DNA of 64,000 bases from Cydia pomonella (lineage: Eukaryota > Arthropoda > Insecta > Lepidoptera > Tortricidae), in assembly GCF_033807575.1 (NCBI RefSeq), contig NC_084706.1, positions 22,234,725-22,298,724 of the forward strand, in the 5' to 3' direction. Positions 1-12,000 of the stretch are shown in pieces (positions within the stretch are counted from its first letter, which is position 1; the number at the start of each line of letters is the position of its first letter). The notes under the pieces were generated by a model. The model did no database searches and was not told the DNA's origin. It saw only the letters and a list, made by a program, of their open reading frames with translations. The position numbers and the translations under genes are program-made.

Positions 1-1
1 A

Positions 2-292
2 GATGCTTTTACGATTTCGTGGGAAAAAGAACATTTCTACGCCTTTCCCCCTTTTGCTGTAATATTGCCAGTATTGAGAAAGATAATTAACGATGAAGCA
101 ACAGGGATAGTAGTTGTACCAAATTGGCCCACGCAAGCGTGGTACCCGATGTTTACATCACTTTTATGTGAATCTCCCATAATATTGGAACCTTCTACTG
201 ACCTACTACTTTCTCCTTGCAGGAGCAGAATACATCCTTTATCGCACAAACTTTCTCTAGTGGTAGGGAAATTATCAGGGAGGCGTACCTGA
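2..292 (+). CDS. RT/RNase H polyprotein of a DIRS-like element, C-terminal fragment
   Basis: This frame is open from position 2 to the stop at 290-292 and is cut by the window edge. It encodes the tail that follows RNase H in DIRS and related elements. Recognisable pieces are FPPFAVILPVLRKI near the start, VVPNWPTQAWYP in the middle and HPLSHKLSLVVGKLSGR at the end. The family reverse-transcribes the element's RNA. The last ~75 nt overlap the recombinase frame in another phase, as is usual for DIRS elements. Catalytic RT and RNase H motifs would lie upstream and are not visible. Assignment rests on pattern recognition, not on a search. Confidence 0.65.
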   Translation, partial: DAFTISWEKEHFYAFPPFAVILPVLRKIINDEATGIVVVPNWPTQAWYPMFTSLLCESPIILEPSTDLLLSPCRSRIHPLSHKLSLVVGKLSGRRT

Positions 293-1236
293 AAAAAGGA
301 GTTCCCGAGATGTCGGTTGATTTTATTATAGACTCAATAGCACAGTCCACCCTTAAGCAATATGAAGGATGTCTCAAAAGATGGATACATTTTGCTACAA
401 GTAAGAAATACGACATATTTGATCCTACCAGTGCTAATGTTATAGAGTTTTTGACAATGAGATTTAATGAGAATGCAAGTTATGGTACATTAAATTCTTC
501 AAGATCAGCAATCTCACTTATAGCAAAAAGAGACATATCTAATGATGCCATCATATCCAGATTTTTTAAGGGCATTTTCAGGAGACGTCCTTCTGCACCT
601 AAATACTCAGAAACATGGAATATCGAGCAAGTTTTAGAATATATTGAAAGCCAAGATAATTTAGAGAATCTAAACCTAAAAATTATCTCTGAGATTGCGA
701 CCACACTATTAGTTCTGGTTACAGCCCATAGGTTACAAACAATAGCCTTGATTAATATAGATGAGATAAATATGAGTTCATCAGGGCTCCAAATAAAAAT
801 ACCTGATAGGATAAAGACATCAAAACTTGGTAAAAATCAACCCACACTCATGATTCCATTCTTCAGAGAACGACCAAAAGTTTGTGTTGCGACCATAATC
901 CTTCATTATTTAAAAATAACAGAAACAATTAGAGCAGGAAATAAGAGACTATTTCTATCATCGGTGAAGCCTCACAATCCAATCAGTCCACAGACAATTG
1001 GTCATTGGATCAAATCCTTACTTAGTAAGGCTGGCATTGATACTGAAAAGTTTAGTGCATATAGTACTAAACATGCCTCTGTGTCTACTGCCTATAGGAA
1101 AGGTATAGACATTGATACAATTAGAAGAACTGCAGGCTGGACAGAGGGGTCAACTACATTCGCACGTTTTTATAACAGACCAATTATAGAAACAAATAAT
1201 AAGTTCGCTATTAGTATTTTAACTAAAGATAATTAA
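217..1236 (+). CDS. DIRS-type tyrosine recombinase with altered catalytic box
   Basis: About 340 residues, close to full family length. The N-terminal core-binding part has STLKQYEGCLKRW. The catalytic part has the box I arginine in TAHRLQT (near 723-743), a box II region reading AYSTKHASVS, then RRTAGW and the putative nucleophile tyrosine in FARFYNRP near the C-terminus. Related DIRS recombinases usually read H-S-T-R where this copy reads Y-S-T-K, so the catalytic His and Arg of box II are replaced, each by one base change. The frame has no ATG until 310, and residues before it (REIIREAYLKKG) look like family sequence. The frame opens just after a splice-acceptor-like tract ending at 222. 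The copy is probably inactive. Confidence 0.75.
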   Translation: MQEQNTSFIAQTFSSGREIIREAYLKKGVPEMSVDFIIDSIAQSTLKQYEGCLKRWIHFATSKKYDIFDPTSANVIEFLTMRFNENASYGTLNSSRSAISLIAKRDISNDAIISRFFKGIFRRRPSAPKYSETWNIEQVLEYIESQDNLENLNLKIISEIATTLLVLVTAHRLQTIALINIDEINMSSSGLQIKIPDRIKTSKLGKNQPTLMIPFFRERPKVCVATIILHYLKITETIRAGNKRLFLSSVKPHNPISPQTIGHWIKSLLSKAGIDTEKFSAYSTKHASVSTAYRKGIDIDTIRRTAGWTEGSTTFARFYNRPIIETNNKFAISILTKDN

Positions 1237-1430
1237 GACTATGTTAATTATATGCATGTCATATAAATATTATAATTGTTCTTTTTTGTTGATTATGAAA
1301 AATTAATAAATACTGTGCTAAATTTGTATAATATTTGTATCATTTAATTTTAAATGTTACTTAAAGAATACAAATATTTTTTAAACGTAGCTCTATCACA
1401 GACTCTAAAAATCTACATGTTATCTATCAT

Positions 1431-1530
1431 CGAGAACGAGACGCGTAGTATAATTGCTCGATCAAACGAGCCCGCCGAAGGCGGGCGAAGTTCGATCGAA
1501 ATTATACGAAGCGTCTCGTTCGAAGATGAT
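1431..1530. repeat. Palindrome-rich repeat, copy 1
   Basis: A 100-bp near-palindrome. Arms around AACGAGACGC and GCGTCTCGTT enclose an inner hairpin CCCGCCGAAGGCGGGC. Positions 1451-1530 are the exact reverse complement of 1767-1846. Both copies are preceded by the same direct 19-bp sequence starting CTACATGTTATC. Confidence 0.85.
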
Positions 1531-1766
1531 CACTTCCCACCCATAAAAAAGAAAGTTGCATTTCAAATGGACACCTTAATAAAAAGTGAAACCCATCCCA
1601 GTAATCATCTTACACGAAACTGTGATATCGCGTAATTACTCTAAAATATATGGCGTCCGGCACTGGCGCACGAGACGTGATAGCGTCGGGCGCGGGAATA
1701 TTTTTCAAATTTAAATCTCTAAACGTTGTGAAGTTTAAACATACTTAACAGTACTACATGTTATCT

Positions 1767-1846
1767 ATCATCTTCGAACGAGACGCTTCGTATAATTTCG
1801 ATCGAACTTCGCCCGCCTTCGGCGGGCTCGTTTGATCGAGCAATTA
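1767..1846. repeat. Palindrome-rich repeat, copy 2 (inverted)
   Basis: Read base by base, this 80-bp segment matches the reverse complement of 1451-1530 without mismatch. It lies 236 bp downstream of copy 1 and about 530 bp after the recombinase stop codon. It could be a terminal repeat of the DIRS-like element or an independent foldback element. Confidence 0.85.
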
Positions 1847-2784
1847 ATGTAAGTATAAGCTAGAGTACCTAAATAACATTACATACAGCATTGATTGCAA
1901 ATTCGGATACATTCTTTAAAATTCCAAAAATAGCAAGCACGATTAAGGTTTCCGAAACGTTTTGCTAAAGCATAAATATGAAAAGCATGGCAACGACATC
2001 GCTTTAACCCATCTAAACACCCGCTTCTCCAGAGACAAATGATAAGCTTCACGCGTCAAACTTTTGACAAGCCGGCTCTAAGCATACGTTGTAACGCATG
2101 TTTTTTCACCATTTATCTTTAGGGTTATTTTAAAGTAGCAACCCTAGCGGGGGCACGATCATCAATCTCTATCAGGGATCGGCGGAAGTGGAAAAAACGG
2201 GAATATGACCGAAGTGTGGACGCGGGCTCGCTCTAATGGTACAAACCTTTGGCGGAGTGTTGTAAGTGTTACCTACTCGCTACATATGTTCAGCAAATAT
2301 AACGGAGTGCGGAGATTGTAATTTTATAATCTTCTGTTTATGTATAGTATAACTTACAAGTCTTACAATTACTAATTTATGATCTAGAATTGAATCATTA
2401 ACAATACCATAAGTATTAAAGTTTCGTGAATTATGAATATTCACCTAGTAATCTGATGCGATTGTAGAATTTTCCTGAAAAACCTTTAAAACAGATTCAC
2501 TGCCAATGTTTTTGTAGTGCTGCACTCGTGGCCGATCCCAGCATTTTCCCGCTTTGTAGAGGAAAGAATCTACGAGCAGAGAACCCACCGAACGGGTTTC
2601 CAGCACTCAATGTGTTAAATCAGAGAGTAACAGCCTTCCTTGTGCAAAACCATAGTAAACTTTTTCATTTTTTGCAATTTAAGCCTACCTATACTAAATT
2701 CAAAATATCTTCTGTAGAATGTTAACGTAATATTTCAATCGAAACAAGATTAAAAAGCAGTCGTGCCTTCAGGGTCCAGCGGTG

Positions 2785-2880
2785 GCAGCATGGTTGCATT
2801 TTTATCACCTGTCACTTTCGCACTTACATATTTGTTAGAACGTGACAAACATGGTGACAGGCAATAAAAATGCGACCGTG
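2785..2880. mobile_element. MITE, family A copy 1
   Basis: About 95 bp with imperfect ~26-bp terminal inverted repeats (ATGGTTGCATTTTTATCACC versus the complement of GGCAATAAAAATGCGACCGT). The core TTGTTAGAACGTGAC is shared with the copy at 4491-4590. Confidence 0.7.
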
Positions 2881-4490
2881 AAGCCCGCTTTGCAGTGTGT
2901 GTCCATGGCAGAAGTGACTTGAACACGAGTCCGTGGCCACGACGTTTGACACAGATGCCCGATATCTAGCCACAGTTAACCCTCCTCAGTTAATTAGCCT
3001 TAATAGAAACAAACAAACGAACTCACAGATAAATGGCCTGAGATAGTTATTTAATTGTCTTATCTCGCTCGGGGTTAATGCAGATTCCTTCCTACTCATT
3101 GTATCTCAAAACGAAGTTTCAAAAACACAGTTCTGTGTCAATGCAGTAAAGTTGAGTTTAGAAGGTCCGGGAGAGTAATATAAGAGGTTGGGAAAGTGGT
3201 TATTTTCGCTTTACGTCTTAACTTTTGTGAAAAGTTTCCTTTCGGTATCGGAAGTGTCTCCCTAATGAACGGTTCAAACGAGATTTCAGCAGAATTAATG
3301 TTTTGTGTAATTGCTCGAGCTGTAGGGAAATGACGAGTTGCTCGGCACTGTACCCAGTGTTTATTATACAAGTTAGGCATTTGTATCGAAATTAATGTTT
3401 ACCTCCATCAAACTTTTGTCAAAGCAAAATGGCGATTGTATTATAACGAGTTTCTCCCCGTTTCATGTTTATTGTACCTATGTAACATAAGAACGACATG
3501 AGTAGGTTCACTTGCTTTTCTTTCATATTTTTCCAAGATAATTTAAAAGGAATGGATCCGGGTATGTCCTTAAATTACGTCCAAATGAAAGGTATTAGCA
3601 CTATGAATGTCATCTCGCTTTATGTGGTAGTGGTAGGGCACAGCACAGCGGATATCATTCCAGATCTAGAGCAGAGCCCAAGTGGCGAAGTACCTTCCAC
3701 CTTACAGAAAACCGCAGCCAAATAACACTAGACTCTACTTATAGTGTTGTGTTCCTGCCGGTGAGTAAAGTTGCCAGAGCTCAACGAGGGTGCGGAGTGT
3801 TAGGGTCGGCAACGCGCATGTAACTCCTCTGAAGTTGCAGGCATACATAGGCTCTGGAGGTTTATACAAATCGTTCTAATATTATTTTAATACGGACGAA
3901 GTCGCGAGCAAAGTATCATATAGTTATTTAAAGTACCTAGACTCTGATTCTAAGTACCTAGTACCTAAGTACCTAGGATCTGTTTAATTACTTTACTGGA
4001 ATATATCCACTTAAATGCGTGTGATTATAATGTCGCTCCAAGCGTTGCACTTAAATAAATTAATCGGTTTCAGATTGATGACAATCACTGTCAGTCTTTT
4101 GTTAATTCCTCTCTTAAAATGAATCAATGTGCTTGGAAACTAAACCTTATGCATAGGAAATACAGAAAGGGTGTAGGGTGATGCGCCGACGTGAGATAAG
4201 ATTTTGTCACAATTAGTTGGAGATTTCTTCCTATGAAGGGGTTGAAGAACGATTGGGACAGTTACTTTAGTAATTGGAGTACTAACAGATCGAGGTGTTC
4301 TGAGATGGCACGATGTGGTTAAGATAGATGTCACGACCAATTTATTAAACCAATGATTTAGGAGATTTGGAATGTATCTGACGGAGTTTGGGAGGTTTCA
4401 TTGAAATGTCAACATCCTGTAACGGGTGGATCGATTTTGACGATAATGCTGTTTATGGTAAGAATGAGTTAAGTGTATAGGTATACGGTA

Positions 4491-4590
4491 GCAGTATGGT
4501 TCCATTTTTATCGCTTGTCACTATGCCCGTCTTTTTCGCGCTTACATACTTGTTAGAACGTGACAGGCATGGTGACAAATGATAAAGAGC
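4491..4590. mobile_element. MITE, family A copy 2
   Basis: Same left arm (ATGGTTCCATTTTTATC) and same core TTGTTAGAACGTGACAGGCA as the copy at 2785-2880. The right arm is eroded after GATAAA. Confidence 0.65.
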
Positions 4591-5114
4591 CTCTTCATCT
4601 TAGCCCTACAGGTTGATCAAATATCTTATGTCTGACCCACAGGTACTCTTGAGAAGTGAATATGTAGGTGTTACCTACTGAATAACTTTTACCAAAGAGA
4701 ATTTGAAATAGGTACAACATTTTCTTTGACAATCCACCTCTATTTTAAAATTTTGTTTTTACTATGGGGTAATCACGAAAACACGAAAAAAATTGCCTTA
4801 TCATACATGTCGGTTAATCAATGTAAATGTATTCCGAGGTTTTTTTTCGCCAGTTCACATTATGTATAGAAGCTCCTTTAGTTTGTCCATATATCTTGCA
4901 GCTCAGGTTCCCATGCTAACGCTGTTAGGTACAGCCCGTGACATTAACCCAATCGCCGCCCGTCATCAAAGTCATCGACCGGCCTCTCAGACCACGTTAA
5001 TTAGACTAACTAAGCCTTCTGTCTGTAGCTGTAGCTATGCTACTACTGTATGACGTTATATCGTACCCGCTTAGCCGACGGACGATAAAAACTACTACAT
5101 TTGTGACTCTAGAC

Positions 5115-5322
5115 CAGCATTTCCCAAACTATGGATTGCGACCCTATGGTGGGTCGCGAGCGGAATTTGAGTGGGGCCTGGTACATAAGACGACATGCGG
5201 ACCGATCGGGTTAACAGTCGGTATTAATTACATTTTATGCTCCCTATTTAAAACGGCCAAGAGGTGGGTCCCGAATTCGGCAGTTTTTGTTAGGTGGGTC
5301 CAGCCAGCTTTGGGAACTACTG
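5115..5322. mobile_element. Non-autonomous hAT-type element
   Basis: A 208-bp element beginning CAGCATTTCCCAAAC and ending CTTTGGGAACTACTG, forming terminal inverted repeats. It is flanked by near-identical 8-bp target duplications, CTCTAGAC (5107-5114) and CTCTAAAC (5323-5330), as expected for hAT transposition. It has no coding capacity. Confidence 0.75.
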
Positions 5323-6204
5323 CTCTAAACGCCTCAGATCCGAACTAATCTCCGAGTATATTAGATTTTTCCTATTTGTGAAATTATTGACTTAAAAGTA
5401 TTAAATGGCTAAGTATATTTCTTACACGCTGTGCTTACTTGTCAACTTTATGGTACATAGAAGCTTAGATACTACTACTAGATACTTAGAGTTTCAACTT
5501 TAACTTATGTGAAACATTTGTCGTCAAGTAAAACGTCAAAGAGTTGCACATGGCTGTGAGAGGGTTTTATTTTCAATTTGGGTATACAAGAATAATGTCA
5601 CTTAGAGGAAACCTACATGTTCCGTTATAGTGGGAAACCTCAGACAAAAATCATCCTATGTATAAAATAAACAGTTTTATAAATATAACTTACTTTTGCT
5701 CAGTAGCCTTATGCATAAAAATCGGTGTGCTCATCCCTTTGAACCTTTCTGTTATATTCAAAAGCCAAAAATGATACCGCAGCTAAAAATCGAAGATGGA
5801 ACCCCTCATTCTCTTGCAAATTTCCACGGCAATGACACCTATGAATCAAGCCCCTCGAAAATCCAGCGCATCACTCAGTCCCGGCTGCATTCTTCCGAGG
5901 ACAGCTAATTCTGGGCCCCATTCGCGGCATCTATCACCAATCCTATCCGGAGATTCAATGAATGATAACGAGACTAATAAATACGAAGTCGGCTCCCCAA
6001 ATGGCAGTAATTAATTTAATGGATTTAGACAAAGAAATATGTACAATGAGATAGTGAGATTAATGGTGCACCTCGCCATTGTTTCGGCCATTAGGAGATG
6101 TAACGTGGGTTTAGGTTACGGGTAACTTGAACGTTTTTCTATTTAGTAGCGCTAATGAACAGATCCTTTAAGAGGAAATCCTAGTTGTGATTTTTCCATA
6201 CAAA

Positions 6205-6514
6205 CGCTCTCGACTGTTTCCTCCCTGGATTTTTAACCTAGAGCAATGATTTTTTCAAATAAGATCAATATCATCAATATCTGTGCCGCTATGTTTTGCT
6301 TTTTTGGATTATTTTATTTTGAAGAAACTTACAGCGCCTCGAAAATCGCAAAAACGGCTCAATTGAATTGGCTGTAAAAAAAGGCACAGTATAGAAATAT
6401 GACAACAAATATCCAAAAATTCAAAACATAGCGGCATAGATTATTTCTTCCTCTTGCAATTTCCAAAATTTCATAATGATTGGTTGCGTTTTGGAGGAGG
6501 AAACAGTCGAGAGC
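6205..6514. mobile_element. Inverted-repeat element of ~310 bp
   Basis: CGCTCTCGACTGTTTCCTCC at the left is exactly complementary to GGAGGAAACAGTCGAGAGCG at the right. The interior is AT-rich and non-coding. Target duplications were not resolved. Confidence 0.6.
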
Positions 6515-8891
6515 GAAACCTCGATTTTTGAGTTTTTTGCGAGTGAATTTTAGTCCGAGCTGCAGTTGTCCTTATCGCACGAATTGGAGGCGGAGACAGT
6601 TTCTAAATATACGTACACAGAAGGAATAGTGATGGGCATAACATCCTTATTAGGGATTGCAGAACCGGTACTGTTTTAAAGAACCGGGATTTCCCGGTAC
6701 TTTCGGAACTGGTCTAATTATTTCATTATTTTAAATAAAACGACAGCATTTTGCGATGTGACCACCTTTCGTATTATAATTTAATAATCACATTTTCTTT
6801 TACTACGTAGTAGGCAATTTTTTTTAGAAATATAGTATTTTACATTGCTCACACTTGTGCCTCACAAGTAAAAAATAACTACTTTGATGTTTGCCACTAG
6901 ATAGCAAATTAAATGAAATTACATTGACGAGGGGATTTATATATAAGTATCGCAGTCGTATTGTATAATCCGCCGTATTACATTATGGCTAGCCGATATC
7001 AAAATAAGGGCCATTTTTAAATGCGGCGGTTCAACGACTAAGGTATGTTGGATAAATACCGGATGCGGGTGAAGAACGTAGGACATTCATTTCTCCCTAA
7101 TTTGGCTTTATTTTTTAATGTTGGCAACATTGTGTAAGACGCCATTTCATTGCGCCTCGACTGTCAGTGTCCCCGCGTCGCTCAAGGATTCGGGCTTGTG
7201 CTATGTGCAATCACAGAGAGCAAGGTAAATTTCGCGAATTCTTCATTCTATCCGATCTTCGCTCTGTAATTTATTTTGCGTATTGTGATGAAACTGTGTT
7301 TGTGCTGTAGACCGATATCCGATCTTGACCCTTCCAGGTAAAGATCGGACCAGAAACAATCAGATCTTTACCTATTTAAAAAACAGCAGTGATTATCAAA
7401 CTTTAAATTTTCTTCAATTTACCTACTGACCTTAATTACCACATTTATTGTTTTCTTGATCACACTTTCGTACCATTATTTTTATCCAGTACCACTACCA
7501 GGGCGACGGTTACTGACAATGTAATTTTTTTAATTTCCGCAACCCAAAGGTTGCCTTTTAGCGATAAGACCGCATGTTGTTTACCTGTGCTTATGTATAT
7601 GTTTTCTTTTATTGAGGTGTGCAATAAAGAGTATTTATATTGTATAGGGATGATGATACATGTTGAATTTTATAACAAAATCGAGTAAAATAGATAGCAA
7701 ATGAGCAATTTTTCGCAATAAAGTACCTACACATACGGATGCATATGTAGATGTGCACGCATACATACATTGCTAGTTTCGGATACAAAATAGAGATAGG
7801 GCTTCGAAATTAGTTTCCTTAAAATGCTTCAAGAGGGCTCTCTTTTTCTATATATTTACTTTACTCTTTACATACGATCCTTACATTTTATCAAAAAAAA
7901 AATTGTATATCAACTATATATATATATACATAATTGCAAAATTAAACCAACAAAATCGCAATTTTTACTTATTTTCCATACTTCAAGATGGGCTCTCAGT
8001 GACCTTGACCTTTTTAAAGAACTACTTAATCTCTTTGATTTCTAAGTTTGATTCTTATTTTATTGGCGACCTTCATTAAAAATGACTGGGCACGATTATT
8101 TTTTATTTTGATTTTTGTCCCTCCTACTTAAGTACTTAATATCTTCCAGTACATTCCATTCAATAAACAATACATTTACACTTTCCCTAAACCTGTACAG
8201 TTCACGAAATCTTAAATTGTCAAAACTTCGCAACGTATCTATTATTTTAGTGGTTTTTATTTTATTACTTCGGGTAAACCTTACAATAAGAGGTTTCTTA
8301 GCACATTGTTTACTTATCAAATTGCCTTATGACATAGGTATCAAAGTTTGAGTGCCACAATTTTACCAATTTTTGTATCAGGGTTAAGATCGGATACAAA
8401 AGGGTAGACACCGGACCTATTTCTTTGTGATACCTTATTCTCTTTCCATTAGAATTGCTTCTAATGGAAAGAGAATTTTTTTTCACCATCGAATGTTCTC
8501 CCTTGATGGCAAAACACTCGTTAGCCTAAAAAAAGTATGTCTCATCTTTACACAGGTACAAAACTAAAACCGTTCTATATTGAAGATTACCAAAATTCAG
8601 GCCAAATCTACGGTTATTATTTAACGATTCGCTCCGTACTTCAAGAATCTGTCACGTGTTGAGATCTCGAAAAAACATTTTTTCACGAGTTCTCTCAATT
8701 GGTCCCAAAATTGTCCGGCATTATCCCAACATACTTTACCCAGATTGTCATTGCGATACATTCTTCAATAAGGCGGCCCAAGTTTAGCCCCATCGTACTA
8801 CAAGTTAAATAGATTGTAGTTTAACCATAGGTATATTTATACCTACTTACAAAATTTCACAACACACCCAACTTACTGATACGGATAGGTA

Positions 8892-9025
8892 CAGTCAAGT
8901 GTAAAAATATGGGTGTACACATCTTACTCAAAAATATGTCCCATAGCATCTTATTCCAGTGTAATAAGAGCGTAGTACCATATTTATGAGACGATTCTTT
9001 CAATACATATTTTTGCACTTGACTG
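8892..9025. mobile_element. TA-flanked MITE (mariner-like)
   Basis: Terminal inverted repeats CAGTCAAGTGTAAAAATATG and CATATTTTTGCACTTGACTG are flanked by TA on both sides (8890-8891, 9026-9027). The element is 134 bp and non-coding. TA duplication is typical of the Tc1/mariner group. Confidence 0.8.
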
Positions 9026-12000
9026 TACGACGACAACCGAAGCTGAGACATCATTCTTTTTTGCAGTTTTTTTCCTATATGGTAATTAATATCAATCGAT
9101 CAATCATTTATTATTTCGTCACCATATGTGTAAAATACATTTAGTACAGGTGATAGGGTGTTTGGTATTAGGGTGTAATAGATAGATACAGTATAATATA
9201 AAAATGAAAAACAATATTACGTGATAACAACAAAAACAACTTGCGTCGGGCAGCGCAGAATAAATTCCGTCTGGCTCGCGGGCGATGTCGACGGAACGGC
9301 GCGCAATGAGCGAGCGCACGAGTCTCGCGTCTGTGTGCGCGCACTCACACTTAGATAGCTCCGGCTCCCGCCCACCGCAGCGCGACAGAAACATAGCTTC
9401 AAATATTCGAGATTTGAAAAGTTGCTCAGCTAGGAATTGCTCTTAACGTTCCGTTCGTTAGTATACCCTACACTTAGCTTCATAAAACTGTGTTTTACTT
9501 AGTTAAACGATGATATTGTGTATAATATTAAGTAGGTATAATAATCTTCTGTAATACTTGGTTTAAAAAATTTACGAGCTGGAAATGAAATAAAATCGTA
9601 GTGTAAATTATTAGTTAAAAGAGCACATATCCATTTTCATCGCAGGGGTTTTGTAATGTTCTGTTAGAAACAAGCGGCCTAATCAACTCAATTGACATTA
9701 CAATATTCACTCTGTTAGATAACTAGGATGTTCATCGTCATCCGGCCCGTCCCTTAAAACCGCAAAATGCCTAATAAATCCAGTCCAAATACTCCTCAGT
9801 ACCTTAACAGCAACAAAAGACATTTTATATTGCCGTAGATAGGACAGATTACAATTTCTAATGTACCGTTCAAATTAGCATAAAGTAGACCAACTGTTAT
9901 GTAGTTATTTCAGGCGCTGGAAGTTCTCGGATGTTCGGACGAGACATTAACATAGCGGAGTATAAAAAGGCAGCGTTTCAGGGACGGGGCTGATATCGGC
10001 AATCAGCGCACCATAAATTAGTGGACAGCTCGCGTGACGTACCGACTTAGGCAACCTCCTTATCGGCCGCCGGAAACCACCCAACTAACTACTCCGGACA
10101 ACGCGGACACTTAAAAAAACAACCCTAAACGCGAACGCGCAAAAGTCGAGTTTCCCTCAACTCCGCGTGCTACTGGGACAATGTCGACTCTATTTTAAAA
10201 CGCAAACGGTTCACGTCCACCGCCCGCAATAACAAATAAGGTAACACTGCCAGTATGTCAACATAAATAAAGCTGAGTGTCCTTTAACGAAGCAGACGTT
10301 GACGTCGGGACGCTAATAACGGCCGCGCTGGGGAATCTCTACTCTATTGTTTATGGATTAACGACTAAAACGGCTTTGTGGCTTGAGGCTAGTAAATGAA
10401 GGTCCGCATTTAGTGGTTCGTGGTGGTAGTGATATGGGTGGACTTCCTTTGTCTGGTAATCTTATCAGTGTGGCAGGCAGGCGTCTTGACATGATACATC
10501 GCCGCACTATATATTTACATCCGTCTGGTCCAATACAGGCCCTGAAGCTATTCCGTTAATGGCTGTGTTACCTATTACGGCGAGTCGATACTGAAACTTC
10601 GTCGGATACCGGGAATGCAGCCAGGCGGGATTTTTCGTCAGCTGCACATTTTCTACACAAGTGAACGTTAAGAATTCCTCCGCGTTCTTATTCGATTTAC
10701 TCGCACTTGTAGTAATTTGTCGCCGGGAAACAAAAACAAAAAATTCAACTCTGACAAAACAGTAATTAAAACCGTGGTTGGCTCGTGTGATCGTTGCGTG
10801 CTAATTAAATGAAATTATGAGTCAGTTGGAAGCACATTAATGGGAATAATGAAGAACGGTACCCGAATCGTGAGGTGCCGATTAAAGGCCGCGTCGTTAG
10901 GGCCGGAGACAGTGGCCCGCCTCGTTAAAGCCTCTCAATTTTTCGATAATGCCTTTTAAATGTTCCAAGATCGGAAATGTAAGGGAAATTATAATAAACT
11001 AGCTTAGTAGCGGGACGCTAATGATTGTCGATCCTTAATCATCAACGAAAGCCTGATTAATGGGGCTACTGATGTAAAACGTTTTCGTGCCAGGCCGGCC
11101 TTTTGACAGCAGGAATGTATAAATGCATCACAAGTTAGAAGTTCTCTTACAAATGTTTACTTAAAGTACAAGTACCCGCATGATACCTACTTATAATGAG
11201 AAAATACTTTTTTACTAAGCCTGAACTCCGGACTCAAAAATAAAAATGGATATCCTGGAAAACTCCTTTCACAAATAAAGACACACATGTCACATGCGTT
11301 GTTACTTTTAAAAAGAAAACCTCGTCCACTCGCTCGCAACGAATATGGATAGAAAAGTTACATTGGGACGAGTTGATTGAAAGACCTGTTAGGGTAATGA
11401 GAGCACGAGATATTGGGAGCGTCGGAGCCAGAGGTCCACAAAAGCCCATCCCGTCCGATTCCCCTCCAATCGCGAACTTTGAATACACCTCTTTCGACTA
11501 TCGAAAAGTTCCCGATAATGGATTTGTTCGAGGACTCGATTGTTCGACGATGAATGGGTACTAATTAAAAGGAAGTCACGACGGCGCCGGACCAAGTTTC
11601 CGATTGTTTCCCAACTATAAATCGCAGTGCAACTCTCATATAAATATTGTACGGAGCGCGGGCCAACTTCGGCGCTAAATTTAAAATTGAAATTGGGGAA
11701 TCGGTTTGCGGGGTTCCATGCGTTAAGTGTTGTTACGGTTTTGTATTCATATCCCGACTTTCCACCTGCGGTGAAACGGAGTTTTCAGAAGTTTCAAAAT
11801 TTAACCAGCCGTTGCCTCGATTTTTATTATCTATGATTTTATAATATTACTAAGTACGAATAACTACGTTATTTGGCGATGCACATTATGAACAATACTA
11901 AACATTCGTTGTAGTTATGTGCTGTAAATAATTAAGCTTCAAAGACGCGTACAGAAAACGCTGGTGATAAAACGTTGCTTGCTTTGAATACCACATAATT

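Larger units (their letters stand above)
1..1850 (+). mobile_element. DIRS-like tyrosine-recombinase retroelement, 3' part
   Basis: The window opens inside a retroelement whose RT/RNase H frame ends at 292 and overlaps a tyrosine recombinase frame ending at 1236. That gene order is typical of DIRS-type retrotransposons, which integrate through a recombinase instead of an integrase. The 5' part lies outside the window. Two perfect 80-bp inverted copies of a palindrome-rich sequence follow at 1451-1530 and 1767-1846 and may be the terminal repeat structure. The right boundary is uncertain. Confidence 0.7.
1851..8889. other. Repeat-bearing non-coding stretch
   Basis: No exon with family resemblance and matching splice sites was recognised. 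Contents listed separately are two copies of a short inverted-repeat element, a small hAT-type element and a larger inverted-repeat element. There is also a cluster of TAAGTACCTA-type short repeats near 3930-3975 and an AACCGGTAC-rich stretch near 6640-6720. Much of this may belong to a teneurin intron or to its upstream region; that cannot be decided here. Confidence 0.5.

Noticed and set aside
9119..9402. Minus-strand open frames across a GC-rich island
   Set aside because: Overlapping frames in several phases with no domain or splice support; composition effect only.
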